Below, piece after piece: positions 22,212 to 34,095 of a DNA stretch of 64,000 nt. Under the pieces are notes generated by a model. The model was not told where the DNA came from, ran no database searches, and was given only the letters and a program-made list of their open reading frames with translations. Source of the stretch: Membranipora membranacea (taxonomy: Eukaryota > Bryozoa > Gymnolaemata > Cheilostomatida > Membraniporidae); the NCBI GenBank assembly GCA_914767715.1, contig OU612071.1, positions 23,803,681 through 23,867,680 of the forward strand, in the 5' to 3' direction. A program made the position numbers and the translations under genes. The first letter of the stretch is position 1, and each line of letters begins with the position of its first letter.

Positions 22212-24769
22212 TGAAACAAGTTTGCAATTCATTAGCGGAGTAGAATTTTCCTATAACATTTAACATAAAAATGACTCAACCGCAACAATTTTTAAAGGTC
22301 AGATCACAAGTTGTTGAGAGAAGAACACAACTCTCATTATGACATATTGGTGTTATAAACATAAGCATCTTGAGGTGTTGACCATTCCTGTACATGGTAT
22401 ACCAGTATTCTTAGTTAAAACTGTGAGATCTGTATTCAGACTTTATTGCCCTATTTTCTGTTTGGAAGTTGTTTAAAACCCTGAAGGCACCTGTTGGTTC
22501 AGAGCTCATCACAACTCAATCTCATCATTATGGACTGTATCAAAACATATCTAAAGTGTAACAAAATGTCTGATAAACATACCCGCAACAATAAATATCA
22601 ATGTACTTGAACCACCCTCAATTTCTATCGTACTTTGCTCACTTAAGAAAATCAATCATTCGTATTTTTTCGAAAACCAATATAGTATTTGGAAGACGCA
22701 GGGTTTAACTTACTGAATTCGAGTTGCCTTGGGAAAATAGCCGTGTGTAGGTTTTGATATTAAATCTTCTTCATAATGTCTTCCTTACTACTCCCTACTT
22801 CTGTTAGATTCCTGGTTGAGTGTCACTGATGTGATGTTGTTACTGCCGTTGTCTCCCAGGAGTGCAGGTGCAGTTTTCAAGCTTATCTGAAAATAAAAGG
22901 GAAATTGTAAATTTTTCATTTGATATTTGTCGATGACTGCTGACGACCAGATTGACCTGATCTATAACATTCAAGTGACAGGAATCCTTAATAATTAAAG
23001 ATGAAAATATTTGTTTGTCTAGGCAATCAAACTGGGCACTGAGCAAATTAATATATCTAGGGTCTATGGAGCTGAAGCTTTGTGTGCAAAGCTACCCCAT
23101 ACAATCACTTTACTTACATAATAAAATATAAGTATTGTGTGGGGTAAATCTGTCGACAGCCTGACAGCCCCCGACAGCCTGTCCAGGCTATCTGTCATAT
23201 ATGCATTTAAGCCACCTGTTACTAATATCATCTCCACAGTTGACTTGAATGTTCCAAAAGTTGGTGCTTATGGCTACAAAATGTGGCATATTATTCAAGA
23301 CGGATAAAGCCAAATAGGTTAAATTCACTGAATTAAATTCTTCTTATGGAACAGAATTAGTATCATAACATTATACTGCTAGAAAGCTCAACACAGATCA
23401 TCTGACATCAAACTGATTGGCTGTCCCTACTAGCATGAATAATATAAGCTTGGAAATTTCAATGTTTACAAAACTGCGAACAGAAACAAAATGCTTTCAG
23501 CGTCAATGATTTCGGGCTTGCATAGAATGTTACCAGAGTCTGGCTATTTTTGCAAGCCCATTGTTTGGTAAAAGGAAGCTTTTGATGCTATTCCAGATAT
23601 AGAATTCAATGGTTAAATTATAAAGCTGAAACCTTCTACAGTAAGAGCAGGGAGCTTTAAACAAGCATTGATTGGTCTCAAAAGTTGTTTGAGTGTTTGG
23701 TTTGAGCAGACTAATTGATATAGGCTTACCGATCGTTAGAATCTGTATTGTTGTCCGTCACATAACAAACAGCCAGTAGGTAAGATGGACGCTGATACAA
23801 ACTATCCAGCAGTTAACAGCATGGTGCACTTACTCAGACTTCTGATATTGTGCTGAAAGAAAAAAAAACGTTTTGGATAGAAAGCTGCAGACATATACTA
23901 TGGTTAACGTATCTTGAAAAGTATCACAATGTCTAGTCACGTGTTCATATTTTAATTCATATTCTAGAAAATAACAGTGCTTTGGATCCACAAGCTTGTG
24001 GCATCAGGATCATGACTTTAAATAAATCACCATTTTATGAGGATGATGCTAAAAACAACAACATTTTCAACGCAGCTATATAAGCATTAGTGGTATGGTT
24101 TTATGGCACAAGACCTGGATTGGGACAATCACGGTCTTGTTGGGAGGCTCTTGTAATAAATTTAGTGCGAACAAAATTGTTATTATGTAAGAAGCATAAG
24201 AGCTCAGTGAAAATTTATGGAAATAATACTGGCAACAAAATTCTTACGTTCATCGAGTGTTGTAAAATAATGGCAGAGAGCAGACAGAGTAGTCAGGAGT
24301 TTCCAGCTAGTTGCATCAGTTTTTTGCAACATTATGAATGTAGAGCCTCTGATCACATCACTGCCTCTTTTCTATTAGCAATAAATGGTCATTACCTGAA
24401 ATTTAAATTAACGTTCGAACTAGGGATTACCACAATATCAGAGGACCGGACACCAACAGAAATGCTGACCATTGTATACATAGCTCTTATAATAAACTCA
24501 TTGTAGGATGTACACAATAATACTGGTGAATTGCGGGATTGATTTTAGTGTTTGATTTGAGTTGCCCCAATACAAAATGCCACAAAAGTTTAAATGTTTT
24601 ATTTAGCAGTTTATGTCATCATAAATTACAAGAGCATATATAAAAATGCTTACTAAAATTCAACTCCAATGCTAGAGTATTGTTAGATTAGGCTTTTCTA
24701 TCAATCCTTCATAATCAGCGTTTTTTTATGGCCAGTTTATCAATTTACGGACCATAATGACTGAATTTT
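22212..24769 (+). repeat. 2.5-kb tandem repeat, copy 1
   Basis: Collinear with 24770-27189. Shared landmarks include the 22230-22385 block (ggtcagatcacaagttgttg), 22805-22900 (gtgtcactgatgtgatg; gcttatctgaaaataa), 23058-23100 (ggagctgaagctttgtgtgc), 23203-23307 (gcatttaagccacctgttac), 23755-23860 (gtccgtcacataac) and 23985-24060 (gcttgtggcatcaggatcat). Copy 1 has about 320 bp (23297-23615) absent from copy 2. A 138-codon ORF at 24090-24506 lies here, but its counterpart in copy 2 is broken, arguing against a conserved gene. Confidence 0.85.
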
Positions 24770-27189
24770 TTATACAGGTTTGCAACTCATTCAACAGTAT
24801 AGAATTTTTTATAACATAAACACAAACTGGCTCAACTGCAACGGCGTTTACCGGTCAGATCCCAAGTTGTTAAGAGAAAAACAAATCTCACCTTGTCATA
24901 TCGGCTGCCGTTTGTGTTATCAGCATGAGCATCTTGAGGTGGTCTTTGTACTTGTGCATAACATACCGGGAACTGCAAGATGTTAATTCAGAATTGCCCT
25001 GATCTCTGCTTGATTGTCGTTATAACTTGTTGGAACAGAGCTCCATCTTCATTGTGATGGGCTGAAACAACCAAAATATACCAAAGGGTGTTATTGACAA
25101 GCATCTCAATATAGCACAGTCTGCTTTTCATGTTTTTTGGACAATTTCTAATCAAAGTTTTTCATATTTAAAAGAAAACTGATCGCAAATGATAGTCATG
25201 ACAAGGATTTTTACATCAGAAACTACTATCGTATTTGAAAGGTGATGGGATCAACTTACTGAATTTGTGTTGCCTAGAGAAATTAATCAATAGGTTTTGA
25301 TACTAAATTTTCTTCCCTTCTTCCATGGCCTTTCCTCGTTCTCTGAATGTCACTGATGTGATGTGGTTACTGTTAAAATTCTCGTCGCACAGGAGATCAG
25401 GTGTATATTGTTTCTTAATTGCAGTTTTTAAGCTTATCTGAAAAATAACGGAAACTGTAAATTTTCATTTGAAATTGGGCGATGAAAGCGGACGACCAGA
25501 TTGACCTATAACAGTTAAGTGGCAGGAATTCTTAATGATTAAAGACGGAAAAATTGGTTTGTCAAGGCAATCAAACTTGGCATGAGCAAATTATTATATC
25601 TAGGGTCTGTGGAGCTGAAGCTCTGTGTGCAAAGCTACCCCATACCGTTACGTAACTTAAATAATATAATAAATAAGTATTGTGTGGGGTGACGCTGCAG
25701 TGTCTCAATTTTCTCAGAACTTTTCTCCACAGTCATTATATGACCACACATCTGACATATGCATTTAAGCCACCTGTTACTAATAACATCTCCACAGCAA
25801 ACTTGAATGCCTCTGATGATTGTGCTTTTGGCTACAAAATGTGGTATACAATTCAAGACAGATAAAGCCTAAAGCATAAAGCTGATACCGGGCACTACAT
25901 TTTACAGTAAAAGCAGGGGAGCTTTAAACAAGCCTTGATTGAGCTAAAAAGTTTTTGAGGATTTGAGTAGACTTATGGATATGAATTTATGGATCAGTGG
26001 TGAAATACATAGCGTGGCTATTTGTAGAGATACGTCATCAGTATGTAGTTTTGTGTCAGGATCTAAATCAAACTATGTATCTTTCACGTAATGCATTGAT
26101 TGATGTCCCAGTAACAACCTTCAAAAACTCAGGCAAGCTTCTTGACAAAAGTTTACAAGTGTCGGCCTCTCTAGATTCTGAACTTGTGGCCCAAACAAAG
26201 ATGAGAAATGTGGTCCAGAAAAGCCATACACCTGCTGAGGGTCAGATTTGTACCTCCGATTCATATAATATAAATGGTTTGAGTAGACTAATTGATATAT
26301 TATGCTTACCTGTCGTTACAATATTTATTGCTGTCCGTCACATAACGAACAGGCAGTAGGTGAGATGAGAGCTGATACGAGCTATCCACCAGTTAACAGT
26401 TTGATGTTCTTACTCCGATCTGGAATACTGCGCTGAAAGAAATCAAAACATTATGGTTAGGCAAGCTGCAGACACATAGGATATTTTACTTTAGCTTGAG
26501 AATAATCGCAGTGACCAGCCACGTGCTCATATTTTAAATCATATTCTAGCAAAGAACAATTGTTTACAGTACGTTGGATTCTCAAGCTTGTGGCATCAGG
26601 ATCATGATTTTAAATAGATCACTATTTTATGAGGATGATGCCAAAAAAAACAAAATTTTCTGCACAGCAATATAAGCATGAGCAGCATGGTTTTATGGCA
26701 CAAGACCTGAATTTGGACAATCATATTCCTATTCTTTGTTCTTGATATAAATTATATGTGAAAAAAATTCACCGTTGTGTGAGACGCACAAGAGCACATT
26801 GATACATTTATGAAAAGAATAGTGGCAACAAAATTCTCACCTGCATAGAGTGTTGTAAAAAGAGGGCAGAGAGCAGACAGAGTAGTCGGGAGTTTTCAGC
26901 TTGCTGAATTGGTTCAGTTGTAACTACAGCGTCTTCTGCCAAGACCTTCCAAGTTTACACAACTTCTGATCACACATCTGTCTCTTTTCCATTAGCAGAA
27001 ACTGTTCATTACCTCAAATTTAACCTAAAGTTTCAGCTAAGGATAACCACAGCATCAGAGAACCGGACACTAACAGAGTTTAGTGTTTGATTTGAGTTGC
27101 CTCTATACAAAATGTCAAAAGAGTTGAAATGTTAGATCAAGCGTTTATTATGGTCAGCTGTTTATCAATTTACATTCCAGAATAACTGA
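24770..27189 (+). repeat. 2.5-kb tandem repeat, copy 2
   Basis: Matches copy 1 throughout at roughly 75-80% by eye. It carries an extra block of about 320 bp at 25962-26280 not in copy 1, containing most of a 120-codon ORF (25997-26359). The ORF's central part (TFKNSGKLLDKSLQVSASLD) might be an RT-like fragment but is not diagnostic. A 34-codon open segment ending in TAA (25761-25865) has the same length as in copy 1 (23203-23307), but all its 12-13 changed codons are replacements, so it shows no purifying selection. Confidence 0.85.
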
Positions 27190-27640
27190 ATTTTTAAACA
27201 AGTCTGCAAGCCATTCAACAGAAGAGAATTTCTCACAACATATAACCTATGACATAAATGACAAACTGGTTAAACGCAACAATTTTCACCGGTCAGATCA
27301 CAAGTTGTTAAAACAAAAACGCAACACTGACCTTGTCATATTAGCTGCTGTCTGTGTCATCAATATCAGCATCTCGGGGGGGGGGGGGGGGGCATTTTTT
27401 CTTGGTGACCTTGGTGACCTTTGTAACCTCGTTGCTTGTGGGTACAGAGCTTATAACAATTCCACCTTCCTTTTTTTTACACTGGAACAATCTAAAGTAT
27501 AACAAGAGGTATAAAGGATAATCAACTTAATATATCGATGTGCGCGCCTTATTGTTTTGTGCACGTTTTCATATCAAAGTTTTTCAGAAATTAAAGATAA
27601 CTGATCGCGTAAGATAGTCTTGACAAGGATTTTACATCAT
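27190..27640 (+). repeat. 2.5-kb tandem repeat, partial copy 3
   Basis: The start of a third copy: caagtctgcaagccattcaac, then ggtcagatcacaagttgtta and cttgtcatattagctgctgt, aligns with 22212 onwards and 24770 onwards. A run of 17 G at 27376-27392 interrupts it where copies 1 and 2 read agcatcttgaggtg. Similarity fades by about 27.65 kb. Confidence 0.75.
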
Positions 27641-28201
27641 TATGGTCCTTGAAAGCTGATGTGTTCAACTTACCAGTAATCATCTATCATTTAACATGTA
27701 AAGCATTTATTTTTAATGAATAGATCAGAGGTGCCTAGAAACATTTTGTTTAATCTATGCCGCAAAAAATATTTGTTCATAAAAGTAGACTAAAACACCT
27801 GTTTAGTCAATCGAGTAAATATAAATACAAAAAACCCTACGTAGTTGGAATTTTATGCTGCAGATGGAGAATTACGCAGTTAAGAAATACGATATTAACA
27901 ACTCACCACCTCAAAGAGAATCACAAGCAGTGCAGTGTATTTAGATCAATCCTCAACTGAACAGGTCAATCTCTGTGCCTCCAGTCCCCAATTATCCAAA
28001 CAGAGAAGCATTGAATTCATTATCTAAGTGAAGGTAAACTTTAGAAATGATAACATTATGAAAACTGGTTACTTCAACAATAGAAGCTATGCACTGCTGG
28101 CTAATAGGAAAGCTTAAAGAGAGCTGCTATGAATAGCTTACAATGAGAAGCTTATATTATCTTGGTATTATCTTTCAGCTTGTTTTGAGAAATAATCTTA
28201 T
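27641..28201. other. No recognisable feature
   Basis: AT-rich sequence between the partial third copy and the MITE. A 67-codon ORF at 27757-27960 lacks motifs. Confidence 0.5.
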
Positions 28202-28580
28202 GGCTGGGGCACATTGTCTCAGACGACCATCCCAGATAGCCATCCCAGTCAATGTGAACATGAAAATGACACAATGCCAGGCTGTCTGGGTCCGTCTGGG
28301 ACAGTATCGGGAAAGTTTGTAAGCGTCAAACTTTCCCGATGCTATCACAGACGGACCCAGACCCATTTTGCATCCGGGTGCTATGTGAACCAGACATTTG
28401 GATGATCTGGGATCATCTAGGTCGATCTAGGACGATCCTAAACAATGTGAACATCATCCCAGCACTATCCCTGCCAAAAACCTAACTGCTAGTCTGAGAT
28501 GAATTTAATAATGTGAACATAAGACTGGGACCATCTGGGATAAGCATCTGGGATGGCATCTGGGACAATGTGAACCAGCC
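28202..28580. mobile_element. MITE with ~47-bp terminal inverted repeats and an inner hairpin
   Basis: The left end ggctggggcacattgtctca (28202 onwards) is the inverted complement of the right end finishing gacaatgtgaaccagcc at 28580. The similarity runs about 47 bp, including gccatcccag words. The inner part holds a second inverted repeat with 32-nt arms at 28288-28319 and 28327-28358 (about 29/32 paired, seven-base loop). The word aatgtgaaca recurs three times inside. There is no transposase. No clear target duplication can be read, so the superfamily is undetermined. Confidence 0.85.
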
Positions 28581-28792
28581 TTTAGCCTCAGCTTAAATTA
28601 AATAACCTAATTACATCTCCAATTAATGACGTCTAATGGAAGTAATGTCAAGAACAAGCGATTTATAACAATGCTCTCAGTGATGACTTATATAAAATAA
28701 AAAGCTAACAGAAAAATCTGACTTAAAATTCTGCCTAAGAAGAATGTAGTAAATGCAAGTTTATAGAATGGCGTCTCATATGCCAGGCAGGA

Positions 28793-28890
28793 GTAGGAGG
28801 TGGCTCAGTTGGTTAGAGCGCCGGTCTGCCATAACGATAAAGTTTTGAAGGTTGTGAGTTCAAATCACCGGTTTGGAACACTGTTTTTTT
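28793..28890 (+). mobile_element. tRNA-derived SINE head or tRNA pseudogene
   Basis: An A-box TGGCTCAGTTGG at 28801-28812 and a B-box GTTCAAATC at 28858-28866 match the Pol III consensus motifs, with 45 bases between them. A run of seven T at 28884-28890 could terminate Pol III. The D-arm is tRNA-like (ggctcagttggttagagc), but the anticodon stem (ccggt against aacga) does not pair and the T-stem is poor, so this is not a working tRNA. The last part (ggaacactgttt) resembles the end of the unit at 31.4 kb (ggagcactgttt), suggesting one SINE family. Confidence 0.65.
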
Positions 28891-29407
28891 AATCAACCAT
28901 TCTATCGATTCAAGATCCAGGGTGTATATGTGATTTTGGCTTCACTGATCGTAAACAATTGTTGTATCTTTTTCCACTGTAGATGAAATATCAGTTTCAA
29001 AGATGACACCTGCTCGTATAATTTCATTATACCCCTGATCAATCAGAGGAGTGTGTTGTAACATAGTTAGTTGATTTAGGTACCTCGGAACCACTGACCT
29101 ATATAGAACATCCAGCTGGACTGTTATAACATTGAGATTGTGAAAATACAAATCCTATAGAGCTGTAAAAAATGGTACATTATTGACATTTTGGAAGTAT
29201 TTGATAGGAAATAACAAAATAATGAACATCATGACTTCATATTCAAACTAAAGCACAAAAATAGCCAAAGCTAAATATCGCAGTAAACTTCAAATATTCT
29301 CTTAAATTGATCTAAGAATACTTCAGTGTAGTACCGAGGAGTATTGGCAATAAGTAATCAGCTTTTTACAGCCATCGGAGATTTCTGATCAGCACCCGTT
29401 TCACCTT
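28891..29407. other. No recognisable feature
   Basis: AT-rich unique sequence. A minus-strand 69-codon ORF at 28942-29151 has no motif. Confidence 0.5.
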
Positions 29408-30107
29408 ATATGCTCTATGACTTGGCAAGTTATGTTTGTTTGTGCTGACTATTAGAGGTTTTTAATTGATATGACACTGACACTGAATTTTATCTTGGAT
29501 ACATATTATACAAGTGATGCTCATCTTGTCTCTAGCTTGATCTCCCAGTTTTTACTGAATTGGTTTTTGCTGTAATTCTGCATTATCAGCAAATTTCGAC
29601 AACGTTGTGTTAGAGCTGTCAAGTTTGAATGGACTGAAATTCTTTGTCAATTGCAAGGTTTTTCACAAAATTGAGAAAAGAGAATATATGTGTTGTTGCA
29701 GTTGACTGTTACCAAAGGATTTTATTGAAGATCAACTTTAGAAATTGTTTTTGTAGTTTATGTGCTCTGACTTGGCAAGTAACGTTTGTTTGTGCTGACT
29801 ATTAGAGGTTTTTAATTAATATGACACTGCTGCTGAATTTTATCTTGGATACATATTATACAAGTGATGCTCATCTTGTCTCTAGCTTGATCTCCCAGTT
29901 TTTACTGAATTGGTTTTTGATCTAATTCTGCATTATCAGCAAATTTTGAAAACATCGTGTTAGAGCTGCCAAGTTTGAATGGACTGAAATTCCTTGTCAA
30001 TTGCAAGGTTTTTCACAAAATTGCGAAAAGAGAATTCATCTGTTGTTGCAGTTTATTGTTACCAGAGGATTTTATTGAAGATCAACTTTAGAAATTGTTT
30101 TTGTAGT
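29408..30107. repeat. 350-bp tandem duplication, two copies
   Basis: Copies 29408-29757 and 29758-30107 differ at only a few positions (about 95% identity). The word gacttggcaagt lies at 29419 and 29769, giving the 350-bp offset. The content is AT-rich and non-coding. High identity means recent duplication. Confidence 0.95.
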
Positions 30108-31403
30108 TTTTACCTCATTGCTTTACCTGTAAGCAAGGTTGTAGCTTGCTGAAAATCGTTTGACGAGCTTTCCATTCCGCTTTTTGTGGACTTTGAAGTT
30201 AAAAGGGTTTTCAGGAGCTTTCAGACTTTGGACCATGAGGCTTTTGATATTTTTATTTCTGTTTTGACAACTGCAGCTTAGATGTTTTAATCTGTTTTGG
30301 AGACACATAAGTGATGATTTGAGCTGGTTGATGCAAGTTTTTATGTTTTAGACAATGGTATATCTGTCATTATAAACAAGCAAACAAGCAAAAATTTTGT
30401 CCGTCTTGAGATTATAAATAACATATAAAGTATTCTATTGGATAGCTATCTGGAAACGACACTGCACTTGGCTTGGTAACCAAGAGGACGATCTGTTCAG
30501 GAACCGTGATGCACAGAATATTCATTGCTGGTGTATTGATTAACGCGTATTGTCACTCGGCTATTCAAAAAAGAAAAAGTAGCCGCGTGACAAGGCTGTA
30601 TTAACTTGGGTTGTAGGATAAAGTGGCCACATCCAGATTTGTGTTTTTTTAATTTCTTTTCAAATTTGATCGCCATCGCAGTATGAATTATTTAACTCTC
30701 CATTGAAATCCATAATAAAGGATGTTATGAGCTATTTTGAAGCAGCAAAGTTTTCAGTGAAACTTAACTGTATAACCTGGAAACATCCAGACTTACGCGT
30801 TTCCTGATATCTGGCAAAATATTTCCGGCTATCGCTTTATGTAGATTATGTGTTCATCAATTTTCTGTCAAATGTTGACTTATTGGCCTATCTGAACCAT
30901 AATTTCCTGCTAAACGTGCGTGGCGTGAACATTTCAACAAAATCTGGCTGTATCTGTAATTAGATGACTACAAAATTTAAAAGGTCAAAGCTTTGCATAT
31001 CATGCAGACTCCCATAATGCTATATTACAATCTATTCTATTTCATACTAATCCGTATTGTCATGCAATGAGACACAGAGTCTATATTCCACGTAGAAGAA
31101 AACACGTCATGGGCTGGTATTAGATGTACAATTTTTATTGTACACTAATCAACGAAACACTTGGAAATCGGATGCTCTGATAATTTCATTTCTGCTGAAA
31201 GAAGTGGTATCATTCAACAAAACTTTTTTAGTGTGTGGGTTACGGGTTAATCTTAAAACTGATACCGAATACTTCCTTTTTAAATATTTTTGATTGACTG
31301 AACGCACTTGTTCATTTTACTTAAAATATGCATTTATTGTCACCCCAACAAATGAGAGGATAAATGTCATAATCTTTGCTTACACAAACAGGGATGCTTT
31401 AGG
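30108..31403. other. No recognisable feature
   Basis: AT-rich; open frames are short and motif-free (for example minus 30123-30308). No repeat partner was recognised. Confidence 0.5.
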
Positions 31404-31480
31404 GATCAGGGATAGCTCAGCGTTAGGAGCGGCTGACTAGGGATCATAAGTTCCCAGGTTCAAACCCCACCGGGAGCACT
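31404..31480 (+). mobile_element. tRNA-derived SINE head or tRNA pseudogene
   Basis: A-box-like TAGCTCAGCGTTAGG starts at 31413 and B-box GGTTCAAACCC at 31457-31467. A tRNA-like cloverleaf can be drawn, but the anticodon stem keeps only about three pairs and the acceptor ends do not match. The downstream cgggagcactgtttgt resembles the end of the 28.8-kb unit. It is not a functional tRNA gene. Confidence 0.6.
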
Positions 31481-32073
31481 GTTTGTCTACTACTACTTCA
31501 CCCTAGCCTAGCCTAATACCTTCAAAAATGAAGCTGGCAATTACTTTTCAAACCAAAAAACAAATGTCGGACTTCAATCAGACGTCGGCATCTTGACAAA
31601 AGCAGTCAGTATCATGGCTATTTCAAGGCTAGATACCAATGTCCAATCTAAGATTGTATAAAACTGTAGAGCTGATGGTTTTCACCATACATTAATGTCT
31701 GGAGTTTGTGAAGGGGCTTGGTCAAAGGGTAAGGCTCGGCCAAACTTATTAGTTTTCCAGGTGGGTGGTCAGGATAAAGTCAAGATATAATGTTTTTTTC
31801 ATCGAATGGGTCACATCAAAATTTATTCAATGATTTTGGTTAAATGTGGGTTGAAATGGCATGTTTGTCTCTGTCCGAGGACTGAGAAATACAGGTGCCT
31901 TAAGAGTGCGGCTGCCATATTCGGCGCCAAGTTACTCTCAGTTTGAAGGCTGGTCGGAGCCCATCTGGGACATCAGTTGGGCCCAGTAGTAAGTAGACTG
32001 CAGCAGGATTTGTGAAAGTGAAGTCAAAATTTCATTGATTCCATAACCTGGCCTTTATTTAGGTTAGTAACCT
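31481..32073. other. No recognisable feature
   Basis: Unique AT-rich sequence between the SINE-like unit and the long-TIR element. No gene signal. Confidence 0.5.
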
Positions 32074-32680
32074 GTAGGCCAGAAGCAGCTATAGCAAAAG
32101 TTGTTATGGCACGGACAATATTTGATGGCAGGATATTGATCATGTTTTATACTTCGTTGGTGTATGTTCTGTAAAATTCACTGGGTGTACCCAGTTGTAG
32201 TGGTCATATTTAGAAATCAAAAGTTGTTTTGTTTTGGCATTATATGAGTGGGGAAATAACTCCTATTCTGTGTAGTCTAACAAATCTAATCATCAGGGAA
32301 GTCCAGGTTGAAATTGCATTGTGGGATTTGTTGACATGACAATTAATTCACGAAGTAAACTTGTAGAAAAGTCTGCTCGTATCAGACCAGCACAAATTGA
32401 AAAATTTCAATTGAATTATGTCAAACTTCTTATGGGACGAGTATGATGATATTGTATGGTCTTAAGACCACTGTCTTGGGGCAATTACCAACAACATTTT
32501 TTATGTTCCAATTGTCTCTTATGTCATTTTTCGGCTGGATATCTTTTGCATAACACATGAGCAAAGAGTTCAATGAGTGCCTCACTTTTCAGCAAAGAAA
32601 CCCAACTGTCAGAGTCTGAAAAACTTAGATATGCCAGCTTCGCATACTTTCCTAACATGCTAATAACATGATACGGGGAT

Positions 32681-33640
32681 ATGCAGTAGCGCTGTCTCTC
32701 ACCAACCACCACATGCAATGATAAAACATATACAATGTAGAACCCAGGACTATAGTCTCGACTTGTGTCAACTGCATCAAACTCTTGACTTCCCACTAAT
32801 CACATATCGATAGTGTGAATATTTGGGATGTGCAGTAGTGCTGCAGCTGACCTCATCAACTGGGTACACACTTTTTTCCTACATCAAATTTGTCTCACGT
32901 CTAGGCTGCTTTTTGTCTTGTTCTCATTGAGATGTAGTGCTGTCGCTGACCACCTTTTAAAATGATGTGATAGAATATCTTGTTAAAATCATACATATAG
33001 TCGTGTTTCTTGCTGATCACTTAACATTTCACTTACCTAACCGATTGTGAAGAAAATTGCAGGTATGCTGCCGCGCTGCCGCTGACATGATTGCTACAAC
33101 CGGGTACACTCTCAGTTTTTGATTCATCACGTTGTTCTTCCCTAGATATACCCTTGCTTAAAAATCGTAACATTTCACTTATTATAAGCGATTTTGAGAA
33201 AAATTGCGATATGCTGCCGCGCTGCCAATCTTCCGCTGACATGATTGCTACGACTGGGTACACTAGACCAAGTTTGGTCCATTTGCCTGCATTCCGAGTG
33301 GCTTCCAATCCACTGACCAGTGGATCGGGAGCAACAGGCACGCAGGCAATTGGATCAAACTTGTTCTAGGTTACACCCTTATTTCTTTATATTGAGCATG
33401 TTATTATACCCTCGAAACACCTTTTATTTAAACTCTTAATATATCACTCATTAAAAGCAAGTTTTAGAGGAAATGAGGATATGCTGCCGTGCCGCCGCTG
33501 ACATGATCGCTACAACTGGGTACACCCTTAAAAATGGATTTAGCACGTTGTTCCACCCTAGAAACACCTTTTGTTGAATTCTTAACATTTCACTTATTAT
33601 ATGCAATTTTGAGAAATATTGCGGATACGCCGCCGCAAGA
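32681..33640. repeat. ~145-bp tandem array inside the long-TIR element
   Basis: Units are anchored by a gctgccgcgctgcc-type word at about 32683, 32832, 32935, 33067, 33212, 33484 and 33627. Each is followed by gctgacatgattgctacaac-type sequence, ctgggtacac, cacgttgttc, a cctagaaacacc word, acatttcacttattat and attttgagaaaaattgc. Spacings are 103-149 bp with one double-length gap. The first three units are the most degenerate. ORFs on both strands over 33033-33369 are artefacts of this array. Confidence 0.8.
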
Positions 33641-33840
33641 TAGTATCATTGATTGTTTGATTGATTTCATATATTTGTCATGAGTATTAAAAAACACCAT
33701 GATTTTTGTTCTGGGTGTAAACTGTCAATAAAGTAGTGTAAAAATGTGTAAAAATATATAGACTAAAGCAGATTGTTATAATAAAATACGTGAGATTGTG
33801 GAAGAGCAGAGGAGGGAAAATTAAAACAGCGACCAGAGAG

Positions 33841-34095
33841 TTAAAACAGGTTTGCATTTATGATGCGGACTAAAACACGATTAAACGAGTCCGTTCCCTT
33901 TGACGACCTGATCTTAGGAGCACGCAGGCGTCCTGACGGCATTGTCTCGATGATGCTATGAATAAAATGAGTCTCATCTCGATAGATCGTCAGCACATAC
34001 TTCTGACATCTTAGTTTGATCGCTTCGTCTAGACTGAGTTGGATATTAGCACCGTGTTTTGTGGCTTCATTCAAAATCGATTGCATAGCATTCAT
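33841..34095 (-). CDS. Unrecognised 84-codon ORF inside the long-TIR element
   Basis: The minus-strand ORF starts ATG at 34095 and ends at 33841. It contains stretches of balanced, charged composition (LSLDEAIKLRCQKYVLTIYR; SIIETMPSGRLRAPKIRSSK) that look more protein-like than nearby chance ORFs. It could be captured host sequence or the leftover of an element protein. No family is recognised and no splice sites were assigned. Confidence 0.3.
   Translation of the reverse strand: MNAMQSILNEATKHGANIQLSLDEAIKLRCQKYVLTIYRDETHFIHSIIETMPSGRLRAPKIRSSKGTDSFNRVLVRIINANLF

Noticed and set aside
24090-24506. 138-codon ORF as a gene
   Set aside because: The equivalent part of the second 2.5-kb copy is interrupted by many stops and indels, and no motif is present.
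25997-26359. 120-codon ORF as an RT fragment
   Set aside because: Only a loose resemblance to the region after the RT palm; no catalytic or other diagnostic motif.
28793-28870. Functional tRNA gene
   Set aside because: A- and B-boxes are good but the anticodon stem does not pair and the acceptor ends do not match.
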